A stretch of DNA of 64,000 nucleotides from Methylocaldum szegediense (GCF_949769195.1 NZ_OX458333.1:2356001-2420000); one strand, 5' to 3'. Positions 34,193 through 45,599 are shown, counted from the stretch's first letter. The notes: generated by a model from the letters alone, not told the origin. Numbers and translations: made by a program.

Positions 34193-34228
34193 GGGCGGCG
34201 ATGCGCGATGCGTGCTATAAGGTCGCCT

Positions 34229-34261
34229 AGCGGGCGGTTTGCTGAAGTTAGGACGCCCGCT
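34229..34261 (+). terminator. Hairpin after the methyltransferase gene
   Basis: AGCGGGCG (34229-34236) and CGCCCGCT (34254-34261) form a perfect 8-bp stem with a 17-base loop, 37 bases after the stop. No T-run follows. It may be a weak terminator. Confidence 0.35.
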
Positions 34262-34332
34262 TAAACCGATTAGGAGCCGCTTTTGCGCCACGCATATGGG
34301 TCCAGAAGGTCGGCAACAACGACCGAAACTTC

Positions 34333-34753
34333 TCAAAGCAGTGCAGCCAGTTCTTCGTACGTAAGGGATGCCTCCCAGGTGACGAGGCTAGCATTCGTCA
34401 GCCACATGGGAACCGTATCGTCGTCGTGATGCTCCTCGCGACCGATATACTGCTCCCAATGCTTGATGGTATTCACGTGTGCGAGACTTCCATCGCCCTT
34501 TTCAAACACAAAGCCTGCCTGTGCTCTATTAAATTACGTTGAACGCAAACTGACGTTGCTTGCCGACGAGCTGCGCGCGAACAACATCGTTCAGGAAGTG
34601 GCTTACTATCCAGTGTTCGGCGCGTTCTCCCTCAATGACGGTCTCCGGAATGACCGCTTTAGCGAATTGCACAATTCCCGGCACTAGGTACCTATTGAGG
34701 ATTTCGGGATTCCAAGAGGGTGCCTCCAGATTTCCTCTATTGCACGCAATACA
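34333..34753 (-). pseudogene. Decayed gene of unknown family, two frames
   Basis: On the minus strand one frame gives NPEILNRYLVPGIVQFAKAV, then GERAEHWIVSHFLND, and stops near 34530. The next frame takes over with AQAGFVFEKGDGSLAHVN and MWLTNASLVTWEASLTYEEL, and ends at 34333. Both parts have protein-like composition and join naturally, so this is one gene broken by a frameshift and lacking a clear start. I do not recognise it. Confidence 0.45.
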
Positions 34754-34768
34754 TTAAGGAAGCTCTCA

Positions 34769-34813
34769 ATAAGTCCTTCGACAGGCTCAGGACAGTTCTG
34801 CCGAAGGACTTAT
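34769..34813. repeat. Dispersed GTCCTTCG...CGAAGGAC hairpin repeat
   Basis: ATAAGTCCTTCG (34769-34780) and CGAAGGACTTAT (34802-34813) form a perfect 12-bp stem around a 21-base loop containing ACAGGCTCAGGACAG. The same word family recurs as the tandem repeat at 37157. Such elements are common intergenic repeats in Proteobacteria. The rest of 34193-34923 holds only the pseudogene and hairpin already listed. Confidence 0.5.
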
Positions 34814-34923
34814 CGACAAGCATGCAGAGCAAACGACCTATCGGAGAAAGGTTCCTAATCGAAACTCCGAAAAAGAATTTCGTTACAAACCCATGACAGG
34901 CCTGTTACGGTGGATTTCCGTCC

Positions 34924-36777
34924 TCAGCGCCGCTCCAACTGGCTAACGTCGCGCACGGCGCCGCGTGAGGCGGAGGTGGTCATCGCGGCATAGGCCTTCA
35001 GCGCCGCACTGACCGGACGATTACGATTCACCGGCTTCCAGGCCGCGGCGCCTTTGGCTTCCATCGCGGCACGCCGCCGCGCCAACTCCTCGTCCGAGAC
35101 GGCAACCCGGATGGTACGGTTGGGAATATCAATCTCGATGATGTCCCCGGCTTCTACCAGCCCGATGGCTCCACCCTCGGCTGCCTCTGGCGAGACATGC
35201 CCGATCGAGAGCCCGGAAGTACCGCCGGAGAACCGTCCGTCGGTCAGCAGGGCACAGGCTTTGCCGAGCCCCATGGACTTGAGATAGGAGGTGGGATAGA
35301 GCATCTCTTGCATCCCCGGCCCGCCACGCGGCCCTTCGTAGCGGACAATCACCACATCACCGGCCTTCACCTGGCCGCCAAGGATCTTCTCTACCGCCTC
35401 CTCCTGCGACTCGCAGATGACCGCGGGGCCGGAAAATTTCAGAATGGACGGGTCTACACCAGCGGTCTTCACCACACAGCCCTCCTCCGCGATATTGCCG
35501 TAGAGCACGGCCAACCCACCGTCTTTGGAATAGGCGTGTTCGATGTCGCGGATGCAGCCGTTCTGGCGGTCTAGGTCCAGCTCGGCATAACGCTTGTCCT
35601 GGCTGAATGCCACCGTGGTCGGCACGCCGCCCGGGGCCGCTCGGTAGAAGCGATGAATCGTTTCGTCCTCGCTGCGGCGAACATCCCAGCGCTCCAATGC
35701 CTCCCCTAGGGTCCGGGCGTGTACGGTCGGAACGTCGCGGTGAATCAATCCGCCGCGATCCAGCTCGCCCAGAATAGCCATCACGCCCCCGGCTCGATGC
35801 ACATCCTCCATGTGATACAGCTGGGTCGAAGGCGCCACCTTGCTCAGGTGGGGCACCCGACGCGACAGCCGATCGATATCGGCCATGGTGAAATCCACGC
35901 CGGCCTCTTGGGCTGCCGCCAACAGATGGAGGATGGTATTGGTGGAACCGCCCATGGCGATGTCCAAGCTCATGGCGTTTTCGAAGGCCTTCACGTTCGC
36001 GATCGAGCGGGGCAATACCGAGACATCGTCCCGCTCATAGTAGCGCTTGGCCAATTCGACGATGCGCCGTCCCGCTTCTTCGAACAGCCCTTTGCGGTCT
36101 GCATGGGTCGCCACCAGGGAGCCATTGCCCGGTAGCGACAACCCCAGTGCTTCAGTCAGACAATTCATAGAATTGGCGGTGAACATCCCGGAACAGGAGC
36201 CGCAGGTGGGACATGCCGAGCGCTCCATGAGCGCCACATCCGCGTCCGATTCATTGGGATTGGCGGCCGCGATCATAGCGTCAATGAGGTCCAAGTGCAC
36301 CTTCTTGTCATGGATTACCGCCTTGCCCGCCTCCATCGGCCCGCCCGAAACGAAGATGGTGGGGATGTTGAGCCGCAGTGAGGCATTGAGCATTCCGGGT
36401 GTGATCTTGTCGCAGTTGGAGATACACACCAGGGCATCGGCGCAATGAGCGTTGACCATGTATTCCACCGCGTCGGCGATGATCTCCCGCGACGGCAGCG
36501 AGTAAAGCATCCCGCCATGTCCCATGGCGATACCGTCATCGATCGCGATGGTGTCGAACTCCTTTGCCACGCCGCCGGCCGCTTCCACGGCACGCGCCAC
36601 AAGCTGACCGAGGTCTTTCAGGTGGACATGACCTGGAACGAACTGCGTGAAGGAGTTGGCGATGGCGATAATCGGCTTGTTGAAGTCATCGTCCTTCATG
36701 CCGGTCGCGCGCCAAAGCGCACGGGCGCCTGCCATATTACGGCCATGGGTGGAGGTGCGGGAACGATATTCGGGCAT
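34924..36777 (-). CDS. ilvD: Dihydroxy-acid dehydratase
   Basis: 617 aa, the normal length. It dehydrates 2,3-dihydroxy-isovalerate and -methylvalerate in valine and isoleucine synthesis, in the cytoplasm, with an Fe-S cluster. CDKITPGML (about residue 123) and [17 protein letters not shown] (about 193-209) provide the cluster and catalytic residues. The end shows [19 protein letters not shown]. It is monocistronic here. It is a distant paralogue of the edd product at 59570. Confidence 0.97.
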   Translation of the reverse strand: MPEYRSRTSTHGRNMAGARALWRATGMKDDDFNKPIIAIANSFTQFVPGHVHLKDLGQLVARAVEAAGGVAKEFDTIAIDDGIAMGHGGMLYSLPSREIIADAVEYMVNAHCADALVCISNCDKITPGMLNASLRLNIPTIFVSGGPMEAGKAVIHDKKVHLDLIDAMIAAANPNESDADVALMERSACPTCGSCSGMFTANSMNCLTEALGLSLPGNGSLVATHADRKGLFEEAGRRIVELAKRYYERDDVSVLPRSIANVKAFENAMSLDIAMGGSTNTILHLLAAAQEAGVDFTMADIDRLSRRVPHLSKVAPSTQLYHMEDVHRAGGVMAILGELDRGGLIHRDVPTVHARTLGEALERWDVRRSEDETIHRFYRAAPGGVPTTVAFSQDKRYAELDLDRQNGCIRDIEHAYSKDGGLAVLYGNIAEEGCVVKTAGVDPSILKFSGPAVICESQEEAVEKILGGQVKAGDVVIVRYEGPRGGPGMQEMLYPTSYLKSMGLGKACALLTDGRFSGGTSGLSIGHVSPEAAEGGAIGLVEAGDIIEIDIPNRTIRVAVSDEELARRRAAMEAKGAAAWKPVNRNRPVSAALKAYAAMTTSASRGAVRDVSQLERR

Positions 36778-37024
36778 GGTCTTCCTCGAAATTTGGCAAA
36801 TGCGGTGAATTATACGCCCAACGGCACGACAACAAGGCGATATTGAGAGCTGAGTTTCGAGAAGAGAGACGAATACGCTGTCCGGTCGCTCCAGTGGGCC
36901 ACAGTGCCGTTATTGGAAGCTCTGAACAAATGGCCTCCGTTCATGGTTCCACAGTCCCACCGTGAACGAAGCTGCTACCTTACGGTTTGTCTTGAATTCG
37001 TCGACAGCCTTAAATCAGTTGTAG

Positions 37025-37051
37025 GGTGCGGTGAGCGAAGCGAACCGCACC
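37025..37051. repeat. REP-like palindrome
   Basis: GGTGCGGT (37025-37032) and ACCGCACC (37044-37051) surround GAGCGAAGCGA. This is the common intergenic repeat type that reads GGTGCGGTGAGCGAAGC. It is convergent-gene debris rather than a coding sequence. Confidence 0.5.
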
Positions 37052-37156
37052 GATTGAGCCGCGTCTGACGCCTGTTTCGCTCACCCTATCCTACGGCTTG
37101 CCGGTGGAGGACCAGGTAGGTTCGCCTATGCCGTGCCAATCGAGCCGCAACTGATG

Positions 37157-37214
37157 CCTGTCCTGAGCGGAGTCGAAGGACCTGTCCTGAGCGGAGTCGA
37201 AGGACCTGTCCTGA
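37157..37214. repeat. 24-bp tandem repeat, 2.4 copies
   Basis: Two exact copies of a 24-base unit (37157-37180 and 37181-37204) containing GTCCTGAGCGGAGTCGAAGGA, followed by ten bases of a third. The unit belongs to the same GTCCTGAGC/TCGAAGGAC family as the hairpin at 34769. Confidence 0.7.
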
Positions 37215-37241
37215 CCAAAGTCGATCTGTGTCTTTATTCGC

Positions 37242-38795
37242 TCACCCGATATCGATCCCGGATTTGCCCGGGGCGAAGATGCCGTTGGGATCGAGGGCAC
37301 GCTTGAGTATGCGATTGATGTTGCGCTGCACTGGACCATAAGTCTCCGCGACCCGGTCCATAAAGGCGTTGTTCACCCGGTACACGCCATAGCCATGCTT
37401 CTCGAACTCGTCAATGAGCTTGCCGAAGCAAGCGTAGGCTCGTTTCATCTCCTCCTCGTCAGTGCGGTCGTACAGCACGTCGATAATGTGGTGCATGGCG
37501 CGCTGGGTAACGATGAATTCTCCAACATAGTCGAGGCCATGCTCGTTGAGAATCCGGGTTGCCAGCTCGACCTGCTTGAGGGTCTCGGAGCCCCTGGCCT
37601 GGCTCACCGGCGCAAACCACATCGAACCGCCGCCACCACGCCAGTTGTACAGACCGAACTCGGTCATCGTCATGTTGCCGCGCATGAGGTCGGCGCGGTA
37701 TTTGAACGCTGGATCGTCGCCGGCCTGTTCCTCGGTGACGATCTCGCCCTTGCCGGATCGCTTGACCAGATCGGTTACGATCTTCCAGTTGACGTCGACC
37801 TGCTCCCGAGTGCCGTACAGCGCGCCGTAGGCAGTCCAGGCGCCGATATTATGCTCGTCGCGGATGCGCTGGATGATGGCCTTCGGTGTGGGCCCCTTCT
37901 CCATCGTGTAGTCGGAGCGACGCACGGTAGCGCTGGCCTCATAAAGAGTGCCGACGAATACCACCCCGTTGGGAATGATGCCGCTAATACTCAGCGGGCG
38001 GAAAAGCTCCACCAAGTCCACGATATCCTTGTCGTTTCGGTACTTGATCGCGAAGGGCTTATAGACCTCCGGCTCGGGCATTAGCCATAGGCCCATCTTG
38101 GTCACGATCCCGAAATTGGACTGGGTGAAAAGGCCGTCCAGATATGGGCCGTAACCCCACTTGAACACCTGCCAGGTGTTGGAACCCTTCACGCCGCCCA
38201 TACCGGTGCGCAACACCTCGCCGTTGGCCAGCACCACCTCCATGCCGCACTGGAACATGAAGTGCTCGGCATAGGGCGTGTAGCCGACGCCGCGGTCCAG
38301 GGTATTGCCGACCGGACCGACGATAGCCGACGGCGCCGGTGGATCGACCCACAGCTTGTAACCCTTTTCCCGGATGTACTCGACCAGTTGCAGATAGGTC
38401 ACGCCCGGCTCGACCAGGGCGGTGCAGAGCTCCGGATCGACCTCGATGATCTTGTTCATTTTCTTGAGGTCGAGGATCACCTGGCCACGGTGGTGCGGCG
38501 CCGCACTGCCGTAACCGAAATTGTTGCCGGTGGATATGGTCCAGATCGGGATCTTGTGCTCGTTGCAGATCTTCACCACCCCCTGGATTTGCTCCACGGT
38601 GGTGGCGGTGAGCGCGGCCGAGGGGGCGAACTCCTCTTCCGGCTTGGGCATCATGATCTTCATGTAAGGCGCGAGTTGCTCTTCTTGCAGCAGGACGTTC
38701 TGCTCGCCGAGCAGTTTCTTGAACTTCTTGACTGCGGCGAGAAAATCGTCCTTGCCGACGCCGCGAGGCAGAACCGAATAGGTGGGCTCGGCCAT
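37242..38795 (-). CDS. p-Cresol methylhydroxylase-like flavoprotein (VAO family)
   Basis: 517 aa from the ATG at 38795, which has AAAGGAG upstream; longer frames run through the preceding gene. The FAD-binding (PP-ALDH/VAO) domain shows IWTISTGNNFGYGSAAPH and ALVEPGVTYLQL (about residues 110-160). The C-terminal cytochrome-linked oxidase domain follows. Relatives (PchF, eugenol and vanillyl alcohol enzymes) oxidise 4-alkylphenols and pass electrons to a small cytochrome c, which is encoded two genes upstream. The true substrate is unknown. The operon order is cytochrome, Tat protein, flavoprotein. Confidence 0.85.
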   Translation of the reverse strand: MAEPTYSVLPRGVGKDDFLAAVKKFKKLLGEQNVLLQEEQLAPYMKIMMPKPEEEFAPSAALTATTVEQIQGVVKICNEHKIPIWTISTGNNFGYGSAAPHHRGQVILDLKKMNKIIEVDPELCTALVEPGVTYLQLVEYIREKGYKLWVDPPAPSAIVGPVGNTLDRGVGYTPYAEHFMFQCGMEVVLANGEVLRTGMGGVKGSNTWQVFKWGYGPYLDGLFTQSNFGIVTKMGLWLMPEPEVYKPFAIKYRNDKDIVDLVELFRPLSISGIIPNGVVFVGTLYEASATVRRSDYTMEKGPTPKAIIQRIRDEHNIGAWTAYGALYGTREQVDVNWKIVTDLVKRSGKGEIVTEEQAGDDPAFKYRADLMRGNMTMTEFGLYNWRGGGGSMWFAPVSQARGSETLKQVELATRILNEHGLDYVGEFIVTQRAMHHIIDVLYDRTDEEEMKRAYACFGKLIDEFEKHGYGVYRVNNAFMDRVAETYGPVQRNINRILKRALDPNGIFAPGKSGIDIG

Positions 38796-38809
38796 TTTGT
38801 CGTTCTCCT

Positions 38810-39466
38810 TTAGGTTTCGAGCAAGAAAGATACGAAATGGCCCATCAACGGGGCCGCGGGTCTGAACCGTGGCACCGCGGCACCCGGCGCGGTCAGCGCG
38901 AAGCCTAGAGCTGCGGTCCAGTCGCCTTCGTGTTTCCCTTCGCGTAAATCCGCCGCGAGCTGCAACGGCGTATCGCCACCCAAGCGCTGCCCGGTGAGAT
39001 TGAAGTTTCCACCGCAAGCATCGAGCTGCTCGCCGAACCGTATCGCACAACTATCCGCCAGCGCACCGCCGAGGACGCGGTGTCGCGACCGCCCGGCATC
39101 CACCGCGTGCTGTCCTAGCCACTGGAGCTTCGCACCGGACGTGCGAACCGAGTCGATGATAAGCGCGCCGCAGGCGTCATCGACCATACCGATCACCCGG
39201 GCGGCCCGTCCGGATTCAATCACGTTCTTGAGATGCCGTAGAAAATCCAGGACTAGATCGGCCCGCAGCAGGGATACGGCCGGGTTTGCGGCGTGAACGC
39301 CATGAATGAAACCCGAGCGCTCGGCCGTTCCGGTCACCAGCACCGTAATCGGGCGCGTGGATTGCTCTTCGGCAGCGGTCATTGCCCATAGCGGGCGGTG
39401 CCGGGATGCGCCGGCAAGGCCGGCGAAACCCATGCTCTTGAGAAATTGGCGACGATCGACGTCCAT
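38810..39466 (-). CDS. Tat-exported protein of unknown function
   Basis: 218 aa with a twin-arginine signal (RRQFLKSMGFAGLAGA, residues 5-20). The mature part is rich in Ala, Gly and Leu and contains VLVTGTAERSGFIHG, which recalls a nucleotide-type loop, but no family is assigned. Its position between the cytochrome c and flavoprotein genes (10 and 14 bases from each) implies a role in maturing or supporting the periplasmic dehydrogenase. Confidence 0.65.
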   Translation of the reverse strand: MDVDRRQFLKSMGFAGLAGASRHRPLWAMTAAEEQSTRPITVLVTGTAERSGFIHGVHAANPAVSLLRADLVLDFLRHLKNVIESGRAARVIGMVDDACGALIIDSVRTSGAKLQWLGQHAVDAGRSRHRVLGGALADSCAIRFGEQLDACGGNFNLTGQRLGGDTPLQLAADLREGKHEGDWTAALGFALTAPGAAVPRFRPAAPLMGHFVSFLLET

Positions 39467-39476
39467 GGCTGGCTCC

Positions 39477-39812
39477 TCAGGGCTTTACGGTCGGGGCCGG
39501 CGATTTCGATATGTACTCGCCCAACGCCTGCAGAGCTTTGTCATCGATGAACGAGGACCGGAACGCCGGCATCGCTCTCAGTCCTTGCCGAACGACTAGA
39601 CTGATGTATTCCGGCGGCAACTGCCGCCCTTTGATCACCGGGCCGACTCCGGCATCATGGCAGTAAGCGCAGATCTTAGCGTAGACTTCGGCACCGTCTT
39701 TCCAGTTTCCGCCTTCGCCCGCGAACACCGGGGCCGACAGCAAGGCCAGAGGCAGCCCGACGGCCACGGCGATCCCTTTCACCGCAGAACTCGTCATGGA
39801 TGAGAACACCAC
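39477..39812 (-). CDS. Cytochrome c subunit, PchC-like
   Basis: 111 aa with a signal peptide (about residues 1-31, ends VFAGEG). One haem site, CAYCH, lies near residue 48, and an axial Met is likely in LRAMPAF. Size and context match the small cytochrome that accepts electrons from p-cresol methylhydroxylase-type flavoproteins. It is the first gene of the three-gene operon. Confidence 0.85.
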   Translation of the reverse strand: MVFSSMTSSAVKGIAVAVGLPLALLSAPVFAGEGGNWKDGAEVYAKICAYCHDAGVGPVIKGRQLPPEYISLVVRQGLRAMPAFRSSFIDDKALQALGEYISKSPAPTVKP

Positions 39813-39925
39813 GTGCTCCGATTTTTTCCTTAAGGTGGAGAAAACGCCTGCGTTAGGTCATTTCGCGTACCCGGATGCAGGCTGCGTATGGTCAGCCGCA
39901 TGCTGACGCGAAAATCGTAACACAC

Positions 39926-41227
39926 TCATCGATCTGCACCATCGTGCCTTCGTACAGCGCTGAGCTTGTCTGACGATTTGCTGGAGATATCTCCCGGCGA
40001 CTGTTTCGGCACGATCTTCCATAATTCGCCGTTGCCTTTGTCGGTGACGACGTATAACTCTCCCCCCGCACCCTGCCGTACATCGCGCACACGCTGGCGC
40101 CGATCGGCCAGGAGATGCTCTTCGCCCGCAACACGATCGTTGACGAGGACGAGACGTACCAGCCGCCTCTCCTTGAGGCTGCCGACAAAGAGACTGCCGC
40201 GCCATGCCGGGAAGGCATCGCCCGTGTAAAACTGCGCGCCCGAGGGGGCGATCACCGGGTCCCAGTAATAGACCGGCTGCTCGAAGCCGGGACGAGCCGT
40301 CACCGCACCCGCAATCGGCTCGCCTGAATATTCCTCGCCGTAGGCGACCAGCGGCCAGCCGTAGTTCTTGCCCTTGACGATCAGGTTCAGCTCGTCGCCG
40401 CCCCTCGTGCCGTGCTCCACCACCCAAAGCCGCCCCTCAGGATCGAAGGCGGCGGCCTGGATATTGCGGTGACCGAGCGTCCAAATCTCGGGTAGAGCAT
40501 TGGGCTGGCCGACAAAGGGATTGTCTTTGGGTACCGAACCGTCCGGATGGATCCTGAGCACTTTGCCGAGATGGTTGTCGAGGCGCTGCGCATGTACGCG
40601 CATGGGCGTATCCGAACGCTCGCCCGTGGTGACGTACAGCATGCCGTCCGGACCGAAGGCAAGCCGCGAGCCATAGTGCTTGGTGCCGTCATAGGTCGGT
40701 ATCGTCCGAAGGATCACTCGAACCTGCTCCAGGCTACGCCGGTCGGGCGACAGCACGCCCCGGGCGACAGTGGTGCCGTTGCCGCCCCGCCGAGGCTCGG
40801 CATAGCTCCAGTAGATTGTCCGGTCGGCCGCGAAGTTCGGGCTCAGTGCAACATCGAGCAAACCGCCCTGGCCGCGGGCGTCGACCGCCGGCACCCCGAC
40901 TATCGGCGGACCCAAATCCCCTTTGGCCGAGACGATTCGCATACGGCCGGGTTTTTCGGTGACGAGCACATCGCCGCCTGGAAGCGGTTCCACCGCCCAC
41001 GGCTGCTCAAGCCCAGTTGCCAATACAACAACATCAAAGGCGATATTGGATTGGACGACGCACGCACGGGTCTGCCCGGGAAATGCCGGGTGCTGGTCCT
41101 GCGCGTTCGGAGCGCGTGTTTCGAGCGGGGGACAGGCGTCCGTCCCACCCGATGTCTGTCCCCCGGCGCTACCCGCACAGGCCATCAGGGCGAGCATCGC
41201 GATAAAGGCTGCACGGCAAGTCTGCAT
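39926..41227 (-). CDS. PQQ-dependent sugar dehydrogenase-like lipoprotein
   Basis: 433 aa from the ATG at 41227, preceded by AGGAGGG; upstream in-frame starts lack a site. A lipoprotein signal ends in LMAC (Cys about residue 16). The glucose/sorbosone dehydrogenase propeller shows LEQPWAVEPLPGGDVLVTEKPGR, split as LEQPWAVEP and VTEKPGRM, and then YWSYAEPRR and GHRNIQAAAFDP. Family members such as YliI oxidise aldoses using PQQ in the periplasm. It stands alone. Confidence 0.85.
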   Translation of the reverse strand: MQTCRAAFIAMLALMACAGSAGGQTSGGTDACPPLETRAPNAQDQHPAFPGQTRACVVQSNIAFDVVVLATGLEQPWAVEPLPGGDVLVTEKPGRMRIVSAKGDLGPPIVGVPAVDARGQGGLLDVALSPNFAADRTIYWSYAEPRRGGNGTTVARGVLSPDRRSLEQVRVILRTIPTYDGTKHYGSRLAFGPDGMLYVTTGERSDTPMRVHAQRLDNHLGKVLRIHPDGSVPKDNPFVGQPNALPEIWTLGHRNIQAAAFDPEGRLWVVEHGTRGGDELNLIVKGKNYGWPLVAYGEEYSGEPIAGAVTARPGFEQPVYYWDPVIAPSGAQFYTGDAFPAWRGSLFVGSLKERRLVRLVLVNDRVAGEEHLLADRRQRVRDVRQGAGGELYVVTDKGNGELWKIVPKQSPGDISSKSSDKLSAVRRHDGADR

Positions 41228-41386
41228 AGGGAGCCCTCCTTGGCAACCAATTTCATTTTTTGAGACCAGCGCGAAAGCCGGAAGTGCGCCGCTCGCGAAC
41301 GACGGTCGGGTGGCCACCTGAAGACCTACCCCGTGCTTCGGCTTGTTCCCGAGCGTTTTCCAGCATCCATCAACGACGTAAATGGC

Positions 41387-42061
41387 TTAAACATTGGGGA
41401 AAGGCAACCGGCCTGATACGACGAGATGACGGTCGCTGACGATCTCGACGGTAAAATCGGTGAGGCCGGCATTGTCCAATTGCGCTCGGATTTCGTCCGG
41501 CCGATAGGCGGCACGCAGGGAAGCCGAAAAATCCCGTTTCAGCACCTCGGGGGCGTCAGCGGCATAGTGTCGAACCAGCCCATTAAGCTGATCTTCACTC
41601 TGGGGCCGCAACAGATCCATGATGAACACCGGCGCGCCGAGCTTTCCGAAACGTTGCACGGATGTCCACAACACCATGGGATCGGCCAGATGGTGAAGCA
41701 GTGAATTCGAAATCACCGCATCGTAAGACCTCAGAGGCAGACTTGCGTCCGGTAGGTAGCCCCTGATCAGCCGGATACGGTGCTCCAATCCGGCCGAACG
41801 AAGAGCTTTACGGCCGAACCCGAGCATGGCTTCCGCCCCATCCACGCCGTCGATCCGGCAATTCGGAAAAGCACGCGCAAAACGAATAGTCACATCGGCC
41901 GAACCGCAGCCCAGGTCCAGAACTGTGCCCGTAAGAGAATCCGGAAACGCGGCTTGAAACAGAGAAACGAAATGGTCGTGAGGCTCGGAAAAATCTGCCT
42001 CCGCATAAGCTTTGGCCTGATCTTCCTCGTCCATCAGTTCCGGTTCGGGCACACGCTGCAT
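41387..42061 (-). CDS. Class I SAM-dependent methyltransferase
   Basis: 224 aa. Motif I is TVLDLGCGSADVTIRFA (about residues 46-62), followed by DGVDGAEAML. The fold is complete, with no extra domain. The substrate is unknown. It is isolated, facing the same way as radC and about 35 bases downstream of it. Confidence 0.8.
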   Translation of the reverse strand: MQRVPEPELMDEEDQAKAYAEADFSEPHDHFVSLFQAAFPDSLTGTVLDLGCGSADVTIRFARAFPNCRIDGVDGAEAMLGFGRKALRSAGLEHRIRLIRGYLPDASLPLRSYDAVISNSLLHHLADPMVLWTSVQRFGKLGAPVFIMDLLRPQSEDQLNGLVRHYAADAPEVLKRDFSASLRAAYRPDEIRAQLDNAGLTDFTVEIVSDRHLVVSGRLPFPNV

Positions 42062-42095
42062 GCTGACCTCCGCTGACCCTATGGGCTATCGGACA

Positions 42096-42770
42096 CTATA
42101 TTAACCCGTGCTCCGCGAAGGAATACGCTTCCCCATCGCCGACGATGAAATGATCGAGCACGCGAATGTCGACGAGTGATAAGGCTTGCTTGAGCCTGCG
42201 TGTGATGTGCTTGTCGGCCTCGCTGGGCTCGGCGATACCCGATGGATGGTTGTGAGCGAAGATGACTGCAGCTGCATTGAAGTGCAAGGCCTTTTTGACC
42301 ACTTCCCGGGGATAGACGCTCGCCCCGTCGATGGTACCGCGGAACAGTTCTTCGAATTCGATGACCCTGTGCTGGTTGTCGAGAAAGAGAGCCGCGAACA
42401 CCTCGTGGGGATAGCCGCGCAACTGGGCGGCGAGATAGCGCCGGGTCAGATCGGGACTGGTTAGCGCATTGCCGCGGCGGAGCGTCTCCTTGAGATGTCT
42501 TCGGGCCATTTCGAGTACGGCCTGAAGCAAGGCATATTTGGCGGTTCCGAGACCAGGGCTGCGGTTGAAGCGCTCGAAGTCGCTTTCCAATAGCGCCCGC
42601 AGCGAGCCGAACTCGTTCAGCAGTTCGCGAGCGAGATCGACGGCGGTCTTGCCTTTGACTCCCGTACGCAAAAAGATCGCCAAGAGCTCCGCGTCAGACA
42701 ACGCCTGCGGCCCTTTTTGAAGCAGCTTTTCCCGTGGTCTTTCTTCGTCCGGCCAATCCGTGATGGGCAT
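42096..42770 (-). CDS. radC: RadC family protein (JAB/MPN domain)
   Basis: 224 aa from the ATG at 42770 ([15 protein letters not shown]), preceded by GGGGAG; this gives the family's usual length. A helix-hairpin-helix region (about residues 20-90) is followed by a JAMM metal centre with [15 protein letters not shown]. It was long called a DNA repair protein, but its actual role is unsettled. It is divergent from coaBC, the standard gammaproteobacterial order. Confidence 0.95.
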   Translation of the reverse strand: MPITDWPDEERPREKLLQKGPQALSDAELLAIFLRTGVKGKTAVDLARELLNEFGSLRALLESDFERFNRSPGLGTAKYALLQAVLEMARRHLKETLRRGNALTSPDLTRRYLAAQLRGYPHEVFAALFLDNQHRVIEFEELFRGTIDGASVYPREVVKKALHFNAAAVIFAHNHPSGIAEPSEADKHITRRLKQALSLVDIRVLDHFIVGDGEAYSFAEHGLI

Positions 42771-42846
42771 CGCTCCCCCCGTCCGAATAATGTGTTTCAA
42801 ACCGAATCGCAGCAAAGCATAGAAGGCGTCAAGCAAACTTGCCATA

Positions 42847-44103
42847 ATGCTGCGCCTTGATCTTTTATCCAAACCCGCAGCATTGACCCATCTCACCGAC
42901 AAACAGATTCTTTTGGGCGTCACGGGCGGTATCGCCGCCTACAAAGCCGCCGAATTGACTCGATTGTTGCGAAACGCCGGCGCCTCGGTACGGGTTGCCA
43001 TGACCCGCGCGGCGACGGCTTTCGTCTCCCCGCTGACCTTTCAGGCGCTTTCGGGCAATCCGGTGCACACCGATTTGCTCGATATGGAAGAGGAATCGGC
43101 CATGGGGCACATCAGTCTTGCCCGCTGGGCCGATCTGGTTCTGATCGCGCCGGCCACGGCCGACTTCATCGCCAAACTTCGGATAGGACTGGGCGACGAG
43201 CTGTTGTCGACAGTGTGCCTCGCGACCCGTGCCCCCATCGCCGTCGCTCCGGCCATGAACCAAGCCATGTGGGACAATCCGGCGACGCAAGAGAACGTAC
43301 GCTGCCTGTCGGAGCGAGGCGTTCGAATCTTGGGGCCCACGGAAGGCGATCAGGCCTGCGGCGAAGTCGGCCCAGGCCGGCTGTTGGAACCGCAGCAGAT
43401 TGTCGAGGAACTGAAAAGCTTCTTCGGAGGCGGTATTCTGGCCGGAGTATCGGTCCTAATCAGCGCCGGACCGACCCGCGAGCCCATCGATCCCGTGCGT
43501 TACATCAGCAACCGAAGCTCGGGCAAGATGGGCTATGCCATCGCGGAGGCCGCCGCCCGAGCAGGCGCGAAGGTCAGCCTGGTGACCGGCCCGACGGCCT
43601 TGAAAACGCCGCCGGTTAACGAGGTTACCTGGGTAGAGAGCTCCGAGGAGATGTACCGCTGCGTGATGAGCAAGGTCCCGTTCGCCGACATTTATATCGG
43701 CGCCGCGGCGGTGGCGGACTATGCTCCCGAAACGATCGCCGACCGGAAAATCAAAAAGAACCAATCGGAAATGGTGCTAAGACTGCGCAAGACCCAGGAC
43801 ATATTGAGCGCCGTCAGCGCTTCGCCGAAGCGCCCGTTCACCGTAGGGTTTGCCGCCGAGACCGACAACCTCGAAGACTACGCTCGAGAAAAGCTGGCCA
43901 CCAAAGCGTTGGACATGGTGGCCGCTAACTGGGTCGGACGGGATAAGGGCGGGTTCGAAAACGACGATAACGCGCTTTTCGTCTGCTGGAACGGCGGCGA
44001 CACCTATCTGCCTTTGGCTTCCAAGAAAACCATCGCCGAACAACTGATACGACTCATTGCCGAACGCTACCATGCGCAAAATTCAGCTAAAGATTCTCGA
44101 TAA
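42847..44103 (+). CDS. coaBC: Bifunctional phosphopantothenoylcysteine decarboxylase/synthase
   Basis: 418 aa. The N-terminal flavodoxin-like CoaC part starts with [16 protein letters not shown] and has PAMNQAMW. The C-terminal CoaB part begins around residue 200 with [17 protein letters not shown] and has [14 protein letters not shown]. It makes 4'-phosphopantetheine for CoA and hence for the carrier proteins of the polyketide cluster. The start is ATG 42847. It overlaps dut by 32 bases. Confidence 0.96.
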   Translation: MLRLDLLSKPAALTHLTDKQILLGVTGGIAAYKAAELTRLLRNAGASVRVAMTRAATAFVSPLTFQALSGNPVHTDLLDMEEESAMGHISLARWADLVLIAPATADFIAKLRIGLGDELLSTVCLATRAPIAVAPAMNQAMWDNPATQENVRCLSERGVRILGPTEGDQACGEVGPGRLLEPQQIVEELKSFFGGGILAGVSVLISAGPTREPIDPVRYISNRSSGKMGYAIAEAAARAGAKVSLVTGPTALKTPPVNEVTWVESSEEMYRCVMSKVPFADIYIGAAAVADYAPETIADRKIKKNQSEMVLRLRKTQDILSAVSASPKRPFTVGFAAETDNLEDYAREKLATKALDMVAANWVGRDKGGFENDDNALFVCWNGGDTYLPLASKKTIAEQLIRLIAERYHAQNSAKDSR

Positions 44104-44527
44104 GCGCCTCGGGAACGAGATTCCCCTGCCGCAGTACGCCACCTCCGGCGCGGCCGGGCTGGATCTTCGAGCTTGTCTTGACGAACCGCTACGGCTCGAA
44201 CCGGGCGAATCCAAACTGATTCCGACGGGGCTGGCTATCCATATCGAGGACCCGAATCTCGCCGCCGTACTGCTGCCGCGCTCAGGACTCGGACACAAAC
44301 ACGGCATCGTACTCGGCAATCTGGTTGGCCTGATCGATTCCGATTATCAGGGCCAGGTTTTCGTCTCCTGCTGGAACCGTGGAACCGAACCTTTCGAAAT
44401 CCAGGTCGGTGACCGCATCGCTCAAATGGTGTTCGTGCCGGTCGTGCAGGTGGAATTCGAACAGGTCGATGAGTTCGAAGCCAGCCGAAGGGGCGCGGGA
44501 GGCTTCGGACACACCGGACAACGATAG
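44072..44527 (+). CDS. dut: dUTP pyrophosphatase
   Basis: 151 aa from ATG 44072. All five dUTPase motifs are visible: [42 protein letters not shown] and [11 protein letters not shown]. It hydrolyses dUTP as a trimer to keep uracil out of DNA. It overlaps the end of coaBC, so the two are translated together. Confidence 0.97.
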   Translation: MRKIQLKILDKRLGNEIPLPQYATSGAAGLDLRACLDEPLRLEPGESKLIPTGLAIHIEDPNLAAVLLPRSGLGHKHGIVLGNLVGLIDSDYQGQVFVSCWNRGTEPFEIQVGDRIAQMVFVPVVQVEFEQVDEFEASRRGAGGFGHTGQR

Positions 44528-45490
<963 letters not shown>

Positions 45491-45599
45491 AGCATTTTCA
45501 TACCTACCGTACAGGCACTCGCGAGCGGCCGGGAATCTCCTCTCCAATAATCGAATCGCGAACGCTAATGGTAAATCCGGCATTAGACGCAACCCGAAA

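Larger units (their letters stand above)
36778..37241. other. Repeat-rich intergenic region
   Basis: No gene. It contains a REP-like palindrome at 37025-37051 and a 24-bp tandem repeat at 37157-37214, both listed separately. Confidence 0.5.

Noticed and set aside
34193-34300. Possible second attC site with GTTAGGA near 34246
   Set aside because: The stem formed is a simple hairpin around that word and lacks the R''/L''/L'/R' order, so I list it only as a hairpin.
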